From Bradyrhizobium sp. SZCCT0153 (GTDB lineage Bacteria > Pseudomonadota > Alphaproteobacteria > Rhizobiales > Xanthobacteraceae), in the NCBI RefSeq assembly GCF_018129995.1, contig NZ_JAFCKS010000006.1:248001-312000 (forward strand): DNA of 64,000 nt. The letters run 5' to 3'. The notes beneath the pieces were generated by a model. The model was not told the DNA's origin. It saw only the letters and a list, made by a program, of their open reading frames with translations, and made no database searches. Shown piece after piece: positions 55,007-63,605 of this stretch. Every line of letters starts with the position of its first letter. Within the stretch, counting starts at the first letter, position 1. The position numbers and the translations under genes are program-made.

Positions 55007-56557
55007 ATGGACAATCTCGGGGAACTTCTGCACGGCTTCACCATCGCGGTCACGCTGCCGCATCTGGCGCTGATGGTGGTCGGCGTGCTGCTCGGCATCC
55101 TCGTCGGCGTGCTGCCGGGGCTGGGTGCGCCGAACGGAGTGTCACTGCTGCTGCCGCTGACCTTCGGCATGCAGCCGGTGTCGGCGATCATCCTGCTCTC
55201 CTGCATGTACTGGGGCGCGCTGTTCGGCGGCTCTGTCACCTCAATCCTGTTCAATATTCCCGGCGAGCCGTCCTCCGTCGCGACCACCTTCGACGGCTAC
55301 CCGATGGCCCGCGACGGCCGGCCGACGACGGCGCTCGCCACCGCGTTCGGCTCGGCGGCGTTCGGCGCGCTGGTTGGCGTCATCCTGATCACCTTCCTCG
55401 CATCCTGGGTGGCGCAGGTCGCGCTTGCCTTCGGGCCGGCGGAGTATTTTGCCGTCTATTTCCTGGCCTTTGCGAGCTTTGTCGGCATGGGCGGCGGCGC
55501 GCCGATCAAGACCGTCGTGGCGCTGGCGATCGGCTTTGCCATCGCAGCGATCGGCATCGACACCGTGTCCGGCAGCGTTCGTCTCACCATGGGCGTCGAT
55601 GAACTGGTCAAGGGCGTGAACTTCGTCGTCGCCGTGATGGGCCTGTTCGGCATCGGCGAGCTGCTGGTTGCTGTCGAGGAGGAGTTTCACGCCCGCGCGG
55701 TCTCCTCGAAGATCGATTGGCGCGAGGTGTTTCGCGCGGTCGGCCGCCTGCCGCGGCACAGCATTGCCTTGCTGCGCAGCGCCGCGATCGGGTGCTGGAT
55801 GGGGATCACGCCGGGCGGCCCGACCGCCGCGTCCTTCATGAGCTACGGCATCGCCCGCCGCTTCTCGCGCCGCGGCCGCTATTTCGGCACCGGAGAGGTC
55901 GAGGGCATCATCTCGCCCGAGACCGCCGATCATGCCGCCGGCACCAGCGCATTGCTGCCGATGCTCTCGCTCGGCATTCCCGGCTCGGCAACTGCGGCTG
56001 TCATGATGGGCGGGCTGATGATCTGGGGCCTCAATCCCGGGCCGATGCTGTTCGTCGACCAGAAGGACTTCGTCTGGGGCCTGATCGCCTCGATGTATGT
56101 CGGCAACATCGTCGCGGTGGCGCTGGTGCTGCTCACCGTGCCGGTCTTTGCCGCCCTGATGCGGATTCCGTTCGTGATCATCGCGCCCCTGATCGTGATC
56201 ATCTGCGTCGTCGGCGCCTATTCGGTGTCGAACTCTTATCTCGACGTCGTCATGATGCTCGGCTTCGGGATCGTCGGCTATCTCTTCAAGAAGCTGTTCT
56301 ATCCGCTGGCGCCGCTCGTGCTCGCGATCGTCATCGGCGACAAGGCCGAGGACGCCTTCCGGCAATCGATGCTGATGTCCAGGGGGTCGCTCGGGATCTT
56401 CTTTGCGAACAAGCTGGTGACGTGCCTGGTGGTGGCCGGGATCGCGCTGTTGCTGCTTCCGCTGGTGCTGCAGCTTGCGCATCTGTTTCGCAAGCCCGCG
56501 CCGTCCACCGATGAGACGACAACCCAAGCGACAGCTCGGCAGAAGGTGACCATATGA
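55007..56557 (+). CDS. TctA large membrane subunit
   Basis: 516 residues with about twelve helices. The conserved block GVLPGLGAPNGVSLLLPLTF and the following PVSAIILLSCMYWGALFGGSVTSILFNIPGEP region, plus GITPGGPTAASFMSYGIARR in the second half, are TctA hallmarks. It forms the sodium- or proton-linked channel with TctB. Its stop codon overlaps the PdxA-like start by 4 bp (ATGA). Confidence 0.94.
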   Translation: MDNLGELLHGFTIAVTLPHLALMVVGVLLGILVGVLPGLGAPNGVSLLLPLTFGMQPVSAIILLSCMYWGALFGGSVTSILFNIPGEPSSVATTFDGYPMARDGRPTTALATAFGSAAFGALVGVILITFLASWVAQVALAFGPAEYFAVYFLAFASFVGMGGGAPIKTVVALAIGFAIAAIGIDTVSGSVRLTMGVDELVKGVNFVVAVMGLFGIGELLVAVEEEFHARAVSSKIDWREVFRAVGRLPRHSIALLRSAAIGCWMGITPGGPTAASFMSYGIARRFSRRGRYFGTGEVEGIISPETADHAAGTSALLPMLSLGIPGSATAAVMMGGLMIWGLNPGPMLFVDQKDFVWGLIASMYVGNIVAVALVLLTVPVFAALMRIPFVIIAPLIVIICVVGAYSVSNSYLDVVMMLGFGIVGYLFKKLFYPLAPLVLAIVIGDKAEDAFRQSMLMSRGSLGIFFANKLVTCLVVAGIALLLLPLVLQLAHLFRKPAPSTDETTTQATARQKVTI

Positions 56558-57558
56558 CCGCAAAGCCGCTCATTGCACTGGCGATGGGAGACCCCGCCGG
56601 CATCAGCCCGGAGCTGACCGCGAAGCTGGTGGTGCAGGACGATATTCGTGCCCGCTGCCGGATCGTCGTGATCGGTGACCGCCGGATCTTCGACGAAGGC
56701 GCGCGCGTCGCCGGCGTCAAGCCGGAGCTGACCATGGTGGAGCAGGGGGCCGACCTTCGGGCGGCGAGGGCGGAGGCGTTGTTCGTCGATCTCGGTCATC
56801 TCGATGCCGGGGACGTCGAACCGAAAGCTGCGACCCTTGCCGGTGGACAATTCGCCATGGCCAATTACAAGCACGCGCTCGAGCTTGGTCGCGACGGACG
56901 CGCCGATGCGGTCTGCTTCACGCCGTTCAACAAGCAGGCGATGCGGCTCGCCCGCGCCGGCTATGACGACGAGATTGCGTTCTCCGCGGAGGTGGCCGGA
57001 TTGAAGACCCCCGCAAGCGAATTCAACGTGCTCGGCGATCTCTGGAATGCGCGTGTCACCTCGCACATTCCGCTGAGGGATGTCGCCGCAAAGCTGTCCG
57101 GCGAGCGCATCCTCCGTGCGCTCAAGCTGACGGACGCCTGCATGCGCAACGCCGGTTTCGCGCGGCCGCGGATCGCGGTCGCCGGGCTCAATCCGCACGC
57201 CGGCGATGGCGGTAATTTCGGCCGCGAAGAGATCGACATCATCGCGCCGGTGGTCGTGGCCGGCCAGCGCGAGGACATCGCCGTCGAGGGACCGTTTCCC
57301 GCCGACACGGTGTTCCTGCGTGCCAAGGGCGGCGCCTTCGATGCGGTGCTGACGATGTATCACGACCAGGGCCAGATCGCGATGAAGCTGATGGGCTTCG
57401 ATCGCGGCGTGACCTTGCTCGGCGGCTTCCCGTTCCCGATCTGCACGCCCGCGCACGGCACCGCCTACGACATCGCAGGCCAGGGCATCGCGTCGATCGG
57501 CGCCAGCCGCGCCGCGGTGTTGCTCGCGGCGGGAATGGCGGCGCGTCGCGCCACGTAA
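56554..57558 (+). CDS. PdxA-family dehydrogenase in a catabolic operon
   Basis: 334 residues. The PdxA start IALAMGDPAGISPELTAK and three metal-ligand histidines are present: H171 (VTSHIPLRD), H215 (GLNPHAGDGG) and H270 (TMYHDQGQIAMKLMG). PdxA oxidises 4-phosphohydroxythreonine for vitamin B6, but relatives oxidise D-threonate/D-erythronate phosphates or the terephthalate cis-diol (TphB). Coupled to tctA and away from any B6 or ksgA gene, it is most likely a catabolic paralogue. No DUF1537-type sugar-acid kinase is present, which weakens the threonate-type option. Confidence 0.88.
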   Translation: MTAKPLIALAMGDPAGISPELTAKLVVQDDIRARCRIVVIGDRRIFDEGARVAGVKPELTMVEQGADLRAARAEALFVDLGHLDAGDVEPKAATLAGGQFAMANYKHALELGRDGRADAVCFTPFNKQAMRLARAGYDDEIAFSAEVAGLKTPASEFNVLGDLWNARVTSHIPLRDVAAKLSGERILRALKLTDACMRNAGFARPRIAVAGLNPHAGDGGNFGREEIDIIAPVVVAGQREDIAVEGPFPADTVFLRAKGGAFDAVLTMYHDQGQIAMKLMGFDRGVTLLGGFPFPICTPAHGTAYDIAGQGIASIGASRAAVLLAAGMAARRAT

Positions 57559-57565
57559 TCTGGCG

Positions 57566-57982
57566 CTACTTCGGGAGAGGCATCGTCAGCTCCTTGTCGG
57601 CGGTATCCACCACGAACACGGCCAGCAGCTTCGCAGGCTCGGTATCGCTGGCATTGGCGCTGACGGCATGGCGATCGCCCGGCCGTTCGGAAAAGTTCTC
57701 TCCCTTGCGAAAGACCTTGGCAGGACCGTCATTGACCTGGCTGCGGATCGCGCCTTCCAGCACCGTGGCATAGATGAAGGCCGAGGGTGCATGAATGTGG
57801 GCCGGCGAGGAGCCTCCAGGACCATACTCGACCAGCACGCCCTTCATGCTCTTGCCCGGGACATTGGGCAGCGGCTGGTCGAATACGACCGACACCTTTG
57901 CCAAAGGGGCTGCCGGCTCGGCCGCATGGGCGGCCAGGACAGAGGCGGCATAGACAGCCGTTGCGATCATCAATCTACGCAT
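57566..57982 (-). CDS. Exported cupin-domain protein
   Basis: 138 residues. A signal peptide (LMIATAVYAASVLAAHAAEP) leads to a single cupin barrel: GPGGSSPAHIHAPSAFIYATVLEG with the His pair, and RPGDRHAVSANAS with a further His, so a metal site is likely. Periplasmic cupins of this size are often called quercetin-dioxygenase-like; activity unknown. It is 13 bp downstream of the NmrA-like gene and probably in one operon with it. Confidence 0.88.
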   Translation of the reverse strand: MRRLMIATAVYAASVLAAHAAEPAAPLAKVSVVFDQPLPNVPGKSMKGVLVEYGPGGSSPAHIHAPSAFIYATVLEGAIRSQVNDGPAKVFRKGENFSERPGDRHAVSANASDTEPAKLLAVFVVDTADKELTMPLPK

Positions 57983-57995
57983 GGGGATGTCCTCC

Positions 57996-58739
57996 TCAGA
58001 GGTTCGCGAGCCAGGTGGCGAGCGGGATTTTCCCGAGCCGCGCCTCGCCGAGCGGGTTCAGCGAGGTGTCGTCAATGAGCGCGCCGTAATAGGGCGCGTT
58101 CGGATCGCCCACCACCGGGCGGGCGTCGCCGGAGGCCATCAGGCGGCGTGCGATAAATTCGTTAAAGGGCGCCTTCTCGGGCCCCGCGATATCGATCGTG
58201 CCGTTGAGGGGCTGGTCCGTTGCGACCTCCGCGAGGCGCTCGGCGACGTCCTCGGCCGCGATCGGCTGGAACAGTGCCGACGGGACGACGATCCTGCTGC
58301 CGCTCAACCCCGTCTCCGCAATGGCGCCGAGGAATTCGAAGAACTGGGTGGCGCGGACGATCGAGTAGGGGACCGGAGACGACTTGATGATGGTCTCCTG
58401 CGCCAGCTTGGCGCGAAAATAGGAATTGTCTGGCGACCGTTCGGTCCCGACGATCGACAGCGCCACGTGATGCTTCACGGCCGCTGCCGCCTCGGCCGCG
58501 GCGAGATTGTTGCTCGAACGCTGGAAGAAATCGAGCACCGCGGCAGGCTCCCAGGACGGGGCGTTGGCAACGTCGACGACAACGTCGGCGCCCTTCAGCG
58601 CTGCTGCCAGGCCTTCGCCGGTGACGGCGTTCACGCCCGATTTCGGCGAGGCGGCCACGGCCTCGTGGCCCCGCTGCTTGAGCTTCGTCACGAGCTTGGA
58701 TCCGATCAAGCCGGTTCCGCCGATTACGACAATCTTCAT
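57996..58739 (-). CDS. NAD(P)-binding atypical SDR (NmrA-like)
   Basis: 247 residues. The Rossmann motif VIGGTGLIGSKLVTKLKQRG at the start, VVDVANAPS, and the region YSIVRATQFFEFLGAI typical of NmrA/HSCARG-like proteins. There is no YxxxK catalytic pair of classical SDRs, so it may sense NAD(P) or act as an epimerase-like enzyme. GAGGAGATAG precedes the ATG. It is co-directional with the cupin gene. Confidence 0.9.
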   Translation of the reverse strand: MKIVVIGGTGLIGSKLVTKLKQRGHEAVAASPKSGVNAVTGEGLAAALKGADVVVDVANAPSWEPAAVLDFFQRSSNNLAAAEAAAAVKHHVALSIVGTERSPDNSYFRAKLAQETIIKSSPVPYSIVRATQFFEFLGAIAETGLSGSRIVVPSALFQPIAAEDVAERLAEVATDQPLNGTIDIAGPEKAPFNEFIARRLMASGDARPVVGDPNAPYYGALIDDTSLNPLGEARLGKIPLATWLANL

Positions 58740-58863
58740 GGCCTATCTCCTCGGCACGTTGCAAAAGTGATGCGGCGCCACTCTTACCCGAGCAATGGGG
58801 CAGGCTCTTGCCTGTAACCGGCCTGTCTTGCCTAAAAATGCACAAGACGGCATGGGGCGGCCT

Positions 58864-59868
58864 TCATCCGACGGCCGAAAGATAAAGCTGCGTGTCGAAA
58901 TAGTCCGACGCGCGGAGCGCGCCGCTGACACCGGCGTCCGCCATGAAGAAGTCGCTGACCTGCTGTAGCCATTTTACGACGGTGCCGTCCGCATAGAGCC
59001 GTCGCCATTCGCGCGCGGAGTAGAGTTTTTGCGCCTTGAAGGCCTCCGCGATGTCGGCTGGACGCGACGACCTGTAGTGAGACCGGAGCGCCTCCGCTGC
59101 CGCGGCCGGGTTGCGCACCATGTGGTCATTGGCATCAATCCAGCCACGGATGATCCGGCTCAGGACCTCGCTGTTGCCGGCATGATAATCCATTCGCGCC
59201 GCCCAGCCGCCGAGCACGGCCGATTGCGGATAGAACGCGGAGGCATCGACCAGCTTCACCGCGTCCGGAAGCGCCTCGCGCACGACGACATTGAACGGCA
59301 CCCAGAGCGCGACGGCCGGCACCTCGCCGGCGATGAAGGCCTTGACCGCGTCCGGCATGCTGGCGTTGACGATCTCCACCTCTGCCGGGCTTATGTTGTT
59401 GGCGCGTAACGCCCGGTCGAGGAAGATATGCGCTGTGGTCTTCATGGTCGTCGCGATCCGCTTGCCCCTGAGATCGGCAAGTCGGTTCACCCCGAGCGTC
59501 GGCCGGACCCAGAGCTGCGCGGTCGCAACCTCGATGTCGTTGATGAGAAAGCCCCGGCCGTGGCCGAGCGCCAGATGGTTTGAGATGACGCCGCCCGTCG
59601 AAGCGACGTCGAGCTCTCCCCGCATCATCGCCTCGAACACCTCGGGGCCGGTGTGGAATTCGTGCAGATCGAAGTCGATCCCCTCGCGGTTGAACGAGCC
59701 GCGATCCAGTCCGGTCCAGATTTGTCCGTCCACGGCGACCACATGGAGATAGCCGAGCCGGACCTTGGTGCGGGCCTGCGCGATTGCAGGCATGCCGAGC
59801 ATCGCGGTGGTCGCGAGCGCTGCGCCGTGGTGAAGCAATCGCCGGCGGCTGACGGGGCGGGCGCTCAT
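58864..59868 (-). CDS. NitT/TauT-type ABC substrate-binding protein without ABC partners
   Basis: 334 residues. A twin-arginine-like signal (SRRRLLHHGAALATTAML) and the fold of nitrate/sulfonate/taurine binding proteins (VRLGYLHVVAVDGQIWTGLD, GELDVASTGGVISNHLALG, IATTMKTTAHIFLDRAL, WIDANDHMVRNPAAAAEALR). No permease or ATPase gene is near. Its ATG overlaps the cyclase stop codon (ATGA), so the two proteins are made together. It may present a ligand to the Cache domain of the cyclase or feed an ABC system elsewhere. Confidence 0.92.
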   Translation of the reverse strand: MSARPVSRRRLLHHGAALATTAMLGMPAIAQARTKVRLGYLHVVAVDGQIWTGLDRGSFNREGIDFDLHEFHTGPEVFEAMMRGELDVASTGGVISNHLALGHGRGFLINDIEVATAQLWVRPTLGVNRLADLRGKRIATTMKTTAHIFLDRALRANNISPAEVEIVNASMPDAVKAFIAGEVPAVALWVPFNVVVREALPDAVKLVDASAFYPQSAVLGGWAARMDYHAGNSEVLSRIIRGWIDANDHMVRNPAAAAEALRSHYRSSRPADIAEAFKAQKLYSAREWRRLYADGTVVKWLQQVSDFFMADAGVSGALRASDYFDTQLYLSAVG

Positions 59869-61970
59869 GCCGCTGCCCCGGTATTCTGGGCCGCGGCGCG
59901 AAAACGCTGGGCGTGAAACGCCGCGATGCCGTCCTTGGGATAGTCGAGCAGGAATCCGGAGAGCCGGACCAGGGTGGTATCCGCCGCGCCGTCTTGCGCG
60001 ATCGAGGCGAAAACCTCGTCCCAGCGCCGGCACATGGTGATGTCGGCCTCGTTCGCCAGCGCAAGCTCGCCGCGCAGCTCGCTGACCTCGATCGGCTCGG
60101 CAAATCCCTTCGGCCGGATCTTGTCGATGCTGCGGAACAGGAATGCATCGCCAACGCGCGCACGAACGGCCGCGCTGACCAGCACGCGCGTGCCATAGTT
60201 CTTGTTGAGTCCTTCGAGCCGTGACGCCAGGTTTACGGTGGCGCCGAGCGCCGTGTAGTTCATCCGGTCGCTGGAGCCGATATTGCCGACCACGGCGTCG
60301 CCCACATGCAGGCCGAAACGCGTATCGTATGGCGGCCAGCCCTCGCGCCGAAAATCCTCGTTGAGGGCCTCGTTCGCTGCCAGACACGCAAGAACGGCGC
60401 GGCAGGCGTTGACGGCGTGATCGGGATCATCCGAAGGCGCGTTCCAGAGCGCCATCACGGCATCGCCGATGTATTTGTCGACCGTGCCCTGATGCCGCAT
60501 GATCTCGTCCGAGAGCGCCGCGAAATAGCGCGACGTGTAGATCATGACCTGGGACGGATCGGCCAGCTCGGTTTTTGCGGTGAAGTCGGCCACGTCGGTG
60601 AACAGCACCGTGACCTCGCGCCTCGTGCCGCCGAGGCCGAGCGACGAGCCGGTCTCGATCAGCTGACGCACGATCGGACGCGGAATGAAGCTTGCAAAGC
60701 TGCGCACCACGCTACGCATGGTGAACACCGAGCGGCCGAGTTCCTCGATCTCGGCGATGGCGGAATGGATGCGCGGCCGTTCCGCGATCTCGAAGCGCTG
60801 GATCTCGTCGGTCTGTTGCACGATCTTGCGCAGCGGCCGTGCCATCAGCGATCCCAGCCAGAACGCGAATGGGAGCGTGGCACCGACGAAGGCGAGCGCA
60901 AGCGCAAACAGCGTGCGGCGCTCGTCGATGATCCGGGCATAGAATTCGTCGAGCGGCGCGATCATCGCGAGGCGGACGTTGGCCGAGCCGGCCGTATCGA
61001 GCCGGTGGACCGCCGCGACATAGGTCCGGCCCGAGACGTCGGCGAAGAATTGCTGGGCGGGACCATCGCTCCGCCAGGACCGGATGACCGGCAGCAGAGC
61101 AGGCAGTTTGAGCGCACCCAGTTGCGGCAAGTCGTCCTGCCTCTCGGGGATCTCCGCCATCAGCCGATCCATCTCGGGATGGGCGACGATGCGTTCGGCA
61201 TCGTTGAACAGGAAGGCGAGCCCCGATGGCCCCAATTTCTGCTGCGCCAGCATGTCCTCGAACCGATTGAGCAGCACGTCACCTGCGACGACGCCGCGCC
61301 GGCCCTCCCTGAGCGGTATCCGCAGCGTGTAGCCGGGCTCGCCGGTGGCGTAGAAGACATAGGGGCCGGTCAGCAGGGTCTTGTCGGTCTTGAACGCCTC
61401 GACATACCAGGGCCGCTGCCGCGGGTCGTAGCCGGTGGGGCCGGGAACCTCCGCGACCTGAATGAGGTTCTCGGAGAGAAATTGCGTGACCGGTGCGGCG
61501 CCCCCCGTGCGAGAGATCAAAACCAGCCGGAAGGTGGCATCCTGATCGACCTTCAGGCTTGCCCTGAATGCCGGCTTGGCGCGGTCGATCACGTCCATCT
61601 CGATGAACGAGCCGTCCTCATAGCCGACATAGAGATTGAAGAGCTGCGGGTTGTTGCGAAGCATCGCCGCCATCAAGCTGTACAGCCGCGAATTCTCGGC
61701 GATATCGGCTTCCTGGATCGGTGGCAGACCGGACAGGATATCGAGATTGTCGCGGACGTTCTTGAACTGCTCGTCGACGTGGTCGGCGCCAAGCTGCGCC
61801 ACTTTCTCGATGAAGCCGGAGGCCGCTGCTTTCGTGATGACAGTCACGCGCTCGAAGCTGAGATAGACCAGAGTCAGGCCCACAAGCAGAACGACGCCAA
61901 CAAACACCGTGATGATCGATGTCTGGAAGCCGATGCGAAATTCGCGCTTGCCGGTCCGGTCTCCGGTCAT
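59865..61970 (-). CDS. Class III adenylate/guanylate cyclase with periplasmic Cache sensor
   Basis: 701 residues. Helix at 17-37, a large periplasmic domain (38-350) of double-Cache type with DPRQRPWY at 182-189, second helix at 353-376, a HAMP-like linker, then the cyclase domain at about 440-640. Metal Asp D459 (LFTDVADF) and D503 (YIGDAVMALW), Lys499, Asn580 and Arg584 (ATVNLASRLEG) are all present, so it should be active. At the second purine-recognition position, where many adenylyl cyclases have Asp, it has Ala (GATVN). The ATG at 61970 starts just before the first helix; upstream open frame lies inside the channel gene. Confidence 0.92.
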   Translation of the reverse strand: MTGDRTGKREFRIGFQTSIITVFVGVVLLVGLTLVYLSFERVTVITKAAASGFIEKVAQLGADHVDEQFKNVRDNLDILSGLPPIQEADIAENSRLYSLMAAMLRNNPQLFNLYVGYEDGSFIEMDVIDRAKPAFRASLKVDQDATFRLVLISRTGGAAPVTQFLSENLIQVAEVPGPTGYDPRQRPWYVEAFKTDKTLLTGPYVFYATGEPGYTLRIPLREGRRGVVAGDVLLNRFEDMLAQQKLGPSGLAFLFNDAERIVAHPEMDRLMAEIPERQDDLPQLGALKLPALLPVIRSWRSDGPAQQFFADVSGRTYVAAVHRLDTAGSANVRLAMIAPLDEFYARIIDERRTLFALALAFVGATLPFAFWLGSLMARPLRKIVQQTDEIQRFEIAERPRIHSAIAEIEELGRSVFTMRSVVRSFASFIPRPIVRQLIETGSSLGLGGTRREVTVLFTDVADFTAKTELADPSQVMIYTSRYFAALSDEIMRHQGTVDKYIGDAVMALWNAPSDDPDHAVNACRAVLACLAANEALNEDFRREGWPPYDTRFGLHVGDAVVGNIGSSDRMNYTALGATVNLASRLEGLNKNYGTRVLVSAAVRARVGDAFLFRSIDKIRPKGFAEPIEVSELRGELALANEADITMCRRWDEVFASIAQDGAADTTLVRLSGFLLDYPKDGIAAFHAQRFRAAAQNTGAAA

Positions 61971-61992
61971 TGCAGTTGCTTTGACGGCTGCT

Positions 61993-63009
61993 TCAGTACT
62001 TGCGAACGACAGGTTTGGTCGCGGCCGGCGCGGGTGCCGCTGGCGACACCGAGAAGGTGACCCAGGTCGACCAGCTCTTCGGTCGATTCTCGACCTCCAG
62101 GTCCTTGTAGCCGCGGACATTGAGATAGCCCTGGTAGCCATCGGACATCGGGATCATGAACCCTATCTGCGGACCGATTCCGACCGACTGCCCCCTGAAC
62201 CCGCCGAGCTTGGCGCCCGGACCGCTATCGTCTGTGAGCTGCTGGAAGAAGTAGCCGGCGATGCCGATATGGACGTTCTTGCTCACGAACTGCGAGGCGG
62301 CCCAGTCGACATGGAAGTCGATGCCGTTCTGGTACTGAAGGGCTCCGTTCATGAAACTGTAGGTGAGCCCGCCGACGATCGAGAATTCATGCCCGGTCTT
62401 CGGGTCGAGATAGGTGTAGCCGGCGCCGGCGTCGACCGCGGGGAAGCCGAAACTCAGATTCGCGAGCCGGGTGGGATCATAGGTGCCGCTCGGGATGTTG
62501 CCGGTGATGTAGACCAACTCGTTGTGGACGCCCTGATTCCATTTCAGCGTGCCCTGGTAGAAGACGTCGGTCAGCGTGGTGCGGTTGTCGGTGGCTGTCC
62601 CGGAGATCGTGTTGCCGCGGGGACCGGTCAGCGTTGCGTCGATGCCGACGCCGATATTGCCGGGCGCGGTGAGCAGCGTGAAGGCGGCCTGACCGCCAAG
62701 CACGGGCATCGGCGAGGTGTAGGTGATGCCCATGACCAGCGCATCGGCATGTGCGTTGAGGCCGGCGGTCACGGAGCCGGGTATGCCGCCGCTGGTGACG
62801 AAGTTCTGGCCGCCGCCGGCTTTCTCCTGCAGATGGAGATAGATCGTCGAATAGGCCCATCCCGGCGTCACCGGCACGGCCGCAAGGCTACCGAAGATGC
62901 CCGGAAGCCAGAAGCTGACACCGCCGGAATCGGCAAGGGCAGGCTGAGCGGTGAGGCTCGCCACAGCCAGCGCAGTCGCGAGTCCGGCCTTGCGAATGTG
63001 TCCCGCCAT
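61993..63009 (-). CDS. Outer-membrane channel-like protein (phenol MetA-pathway/SphA type)
   Basis: 338 residues. Signal peptide (ATALAVASLTAQPALA), then a beta-barrel pattern: GGVSFWLPGIFGSLAAVP and alternating strands to the C-terminal PVVRKY. The N-terminal block FWLPGIFGSLAA and GYTYLDPKTGHEFSIVGGLTYSF match proteins grouped with the MetA pathway of phenol degradation, thought to carry hydrophobic compounds through the outer membrane. It ends 22 bp before the cyclase gene, so the two share a transcript. Confidence 0.88.
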   Translation of the reverse strand: MAGHIRKAGLATALAVASLTAQPALADSGGVSFWLPGIFGSLAAVPVTPGWAYSTIYLHLQEKAGGGQNFVTSGGIPGSVTAGLNAHADALVMGITYTSPMPVLGGQAAFTLLTAPGNIGVGIDATLTGPRGNTISGTATDNRTTLTDVFYQGTLKWNQGVHNELVYITGNIPSGTYDPTRLANLSFGFPAVDAGAGYTYLDPKTGHEFSIVGGLTYSFMNGALQYQNGIDFHVDWAASQFVSKNVHIGIAGYFFQQLTDDSGPGAKLGGFRGQSVGIGPQIGFMIPMSDGYQGYLNVRGYKDLEVENRPKSWSTWVTFSVSPAAPAPAATKPVVRKY

Positions 63010-63036
63010 GTGGCGTCTCCCATTTTCATCGCGTCG

Positions 63037-63546
63037 TTACGGGCAGTAGTCCCAAAAGCCCTGTGTCCGGGATGGGTCGGTGTAGTACCAGCACATGCCT
63101 GGGGCCGGTGCCGCACCCGCCCAACTGGCGGCTGTTGCGGCGGCGACGAATCCGATCGCCGCACCGGCGGCGATCGCACCGCCTCTCGGCCAGTAGTAAT
63201 GGCCGGGCCGCGCCCATGCGCCGCGCCCTGCCACAGCGGTGGTTCGGCGAACCGCGACGTTGCCGCGCGGTCCGACCACTGCGGTGCCGCCGCGATAGGC
63301 GGCGCCACGCGGGCCGACCACGGCGCCGCCGCGATGGACCACGGCACCGCCGCGCGGACCCACGACGGCGCCGCCACGGCGACCGGCCGCGCGCACTTCG
63401 ATGAGGCCGGATGATCCGATCGCGCTCTGCTGAATGGCCGCCGGCAGCAGCGGCGCCGCTGAAACCGTCTCGATCGAAAGGAACGCGCCGGTTGCCAGCG
63501 CCAGCCAGCAGCTCGTCAGCCGAAACGAGCGAATATCTCTAGACAT
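63037..63546 (-). CDS. Exported glycine/valine-rich repeat protein
   Basis: 169 residues. A signal peptide (TSCWLALATGAFLSIETVSA) precedes repeats of the unit GGAVVGPRG and variants (GGAVVHRG, GGTAVVGPRGN) at about 55-95, then a short hydrophobic helix (GAIAAGAAIGFVAAATAASWAG) and a C-terminal segment CWYYTDPSRTQGFWDYCP with a cysteine near each end. Such proteins are found widely in Bradyrhizobium envelopes with unknown role. The ATG at 63546 follows GAGGATC; an in-frame ATG 63 nt upstream is also possible. Confidence 0.78.
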   Translation of the reverse strand: MSRDIRSFRLTSCWLALATGAFLSIETVSAAPLLPAAIQQSAIGSSGLIEVRAAGRRGGAVVGPRGGAVVHRGGAVVGPRGAAYRGGTAVVGPRGNVAVRRTTAVAGRGAWARPGHYYWPRGGAIAAGAAIGFVAAATAASWAGAAPAPGMCWYYTDPSRTQGFWDYCP

Positions 63547-63605
63547 CTTTGATCCTCGTATTGTTCTTGTTTCGTCGATGAAGTCGCCCGGCACGATCCT
63601 CCTCG

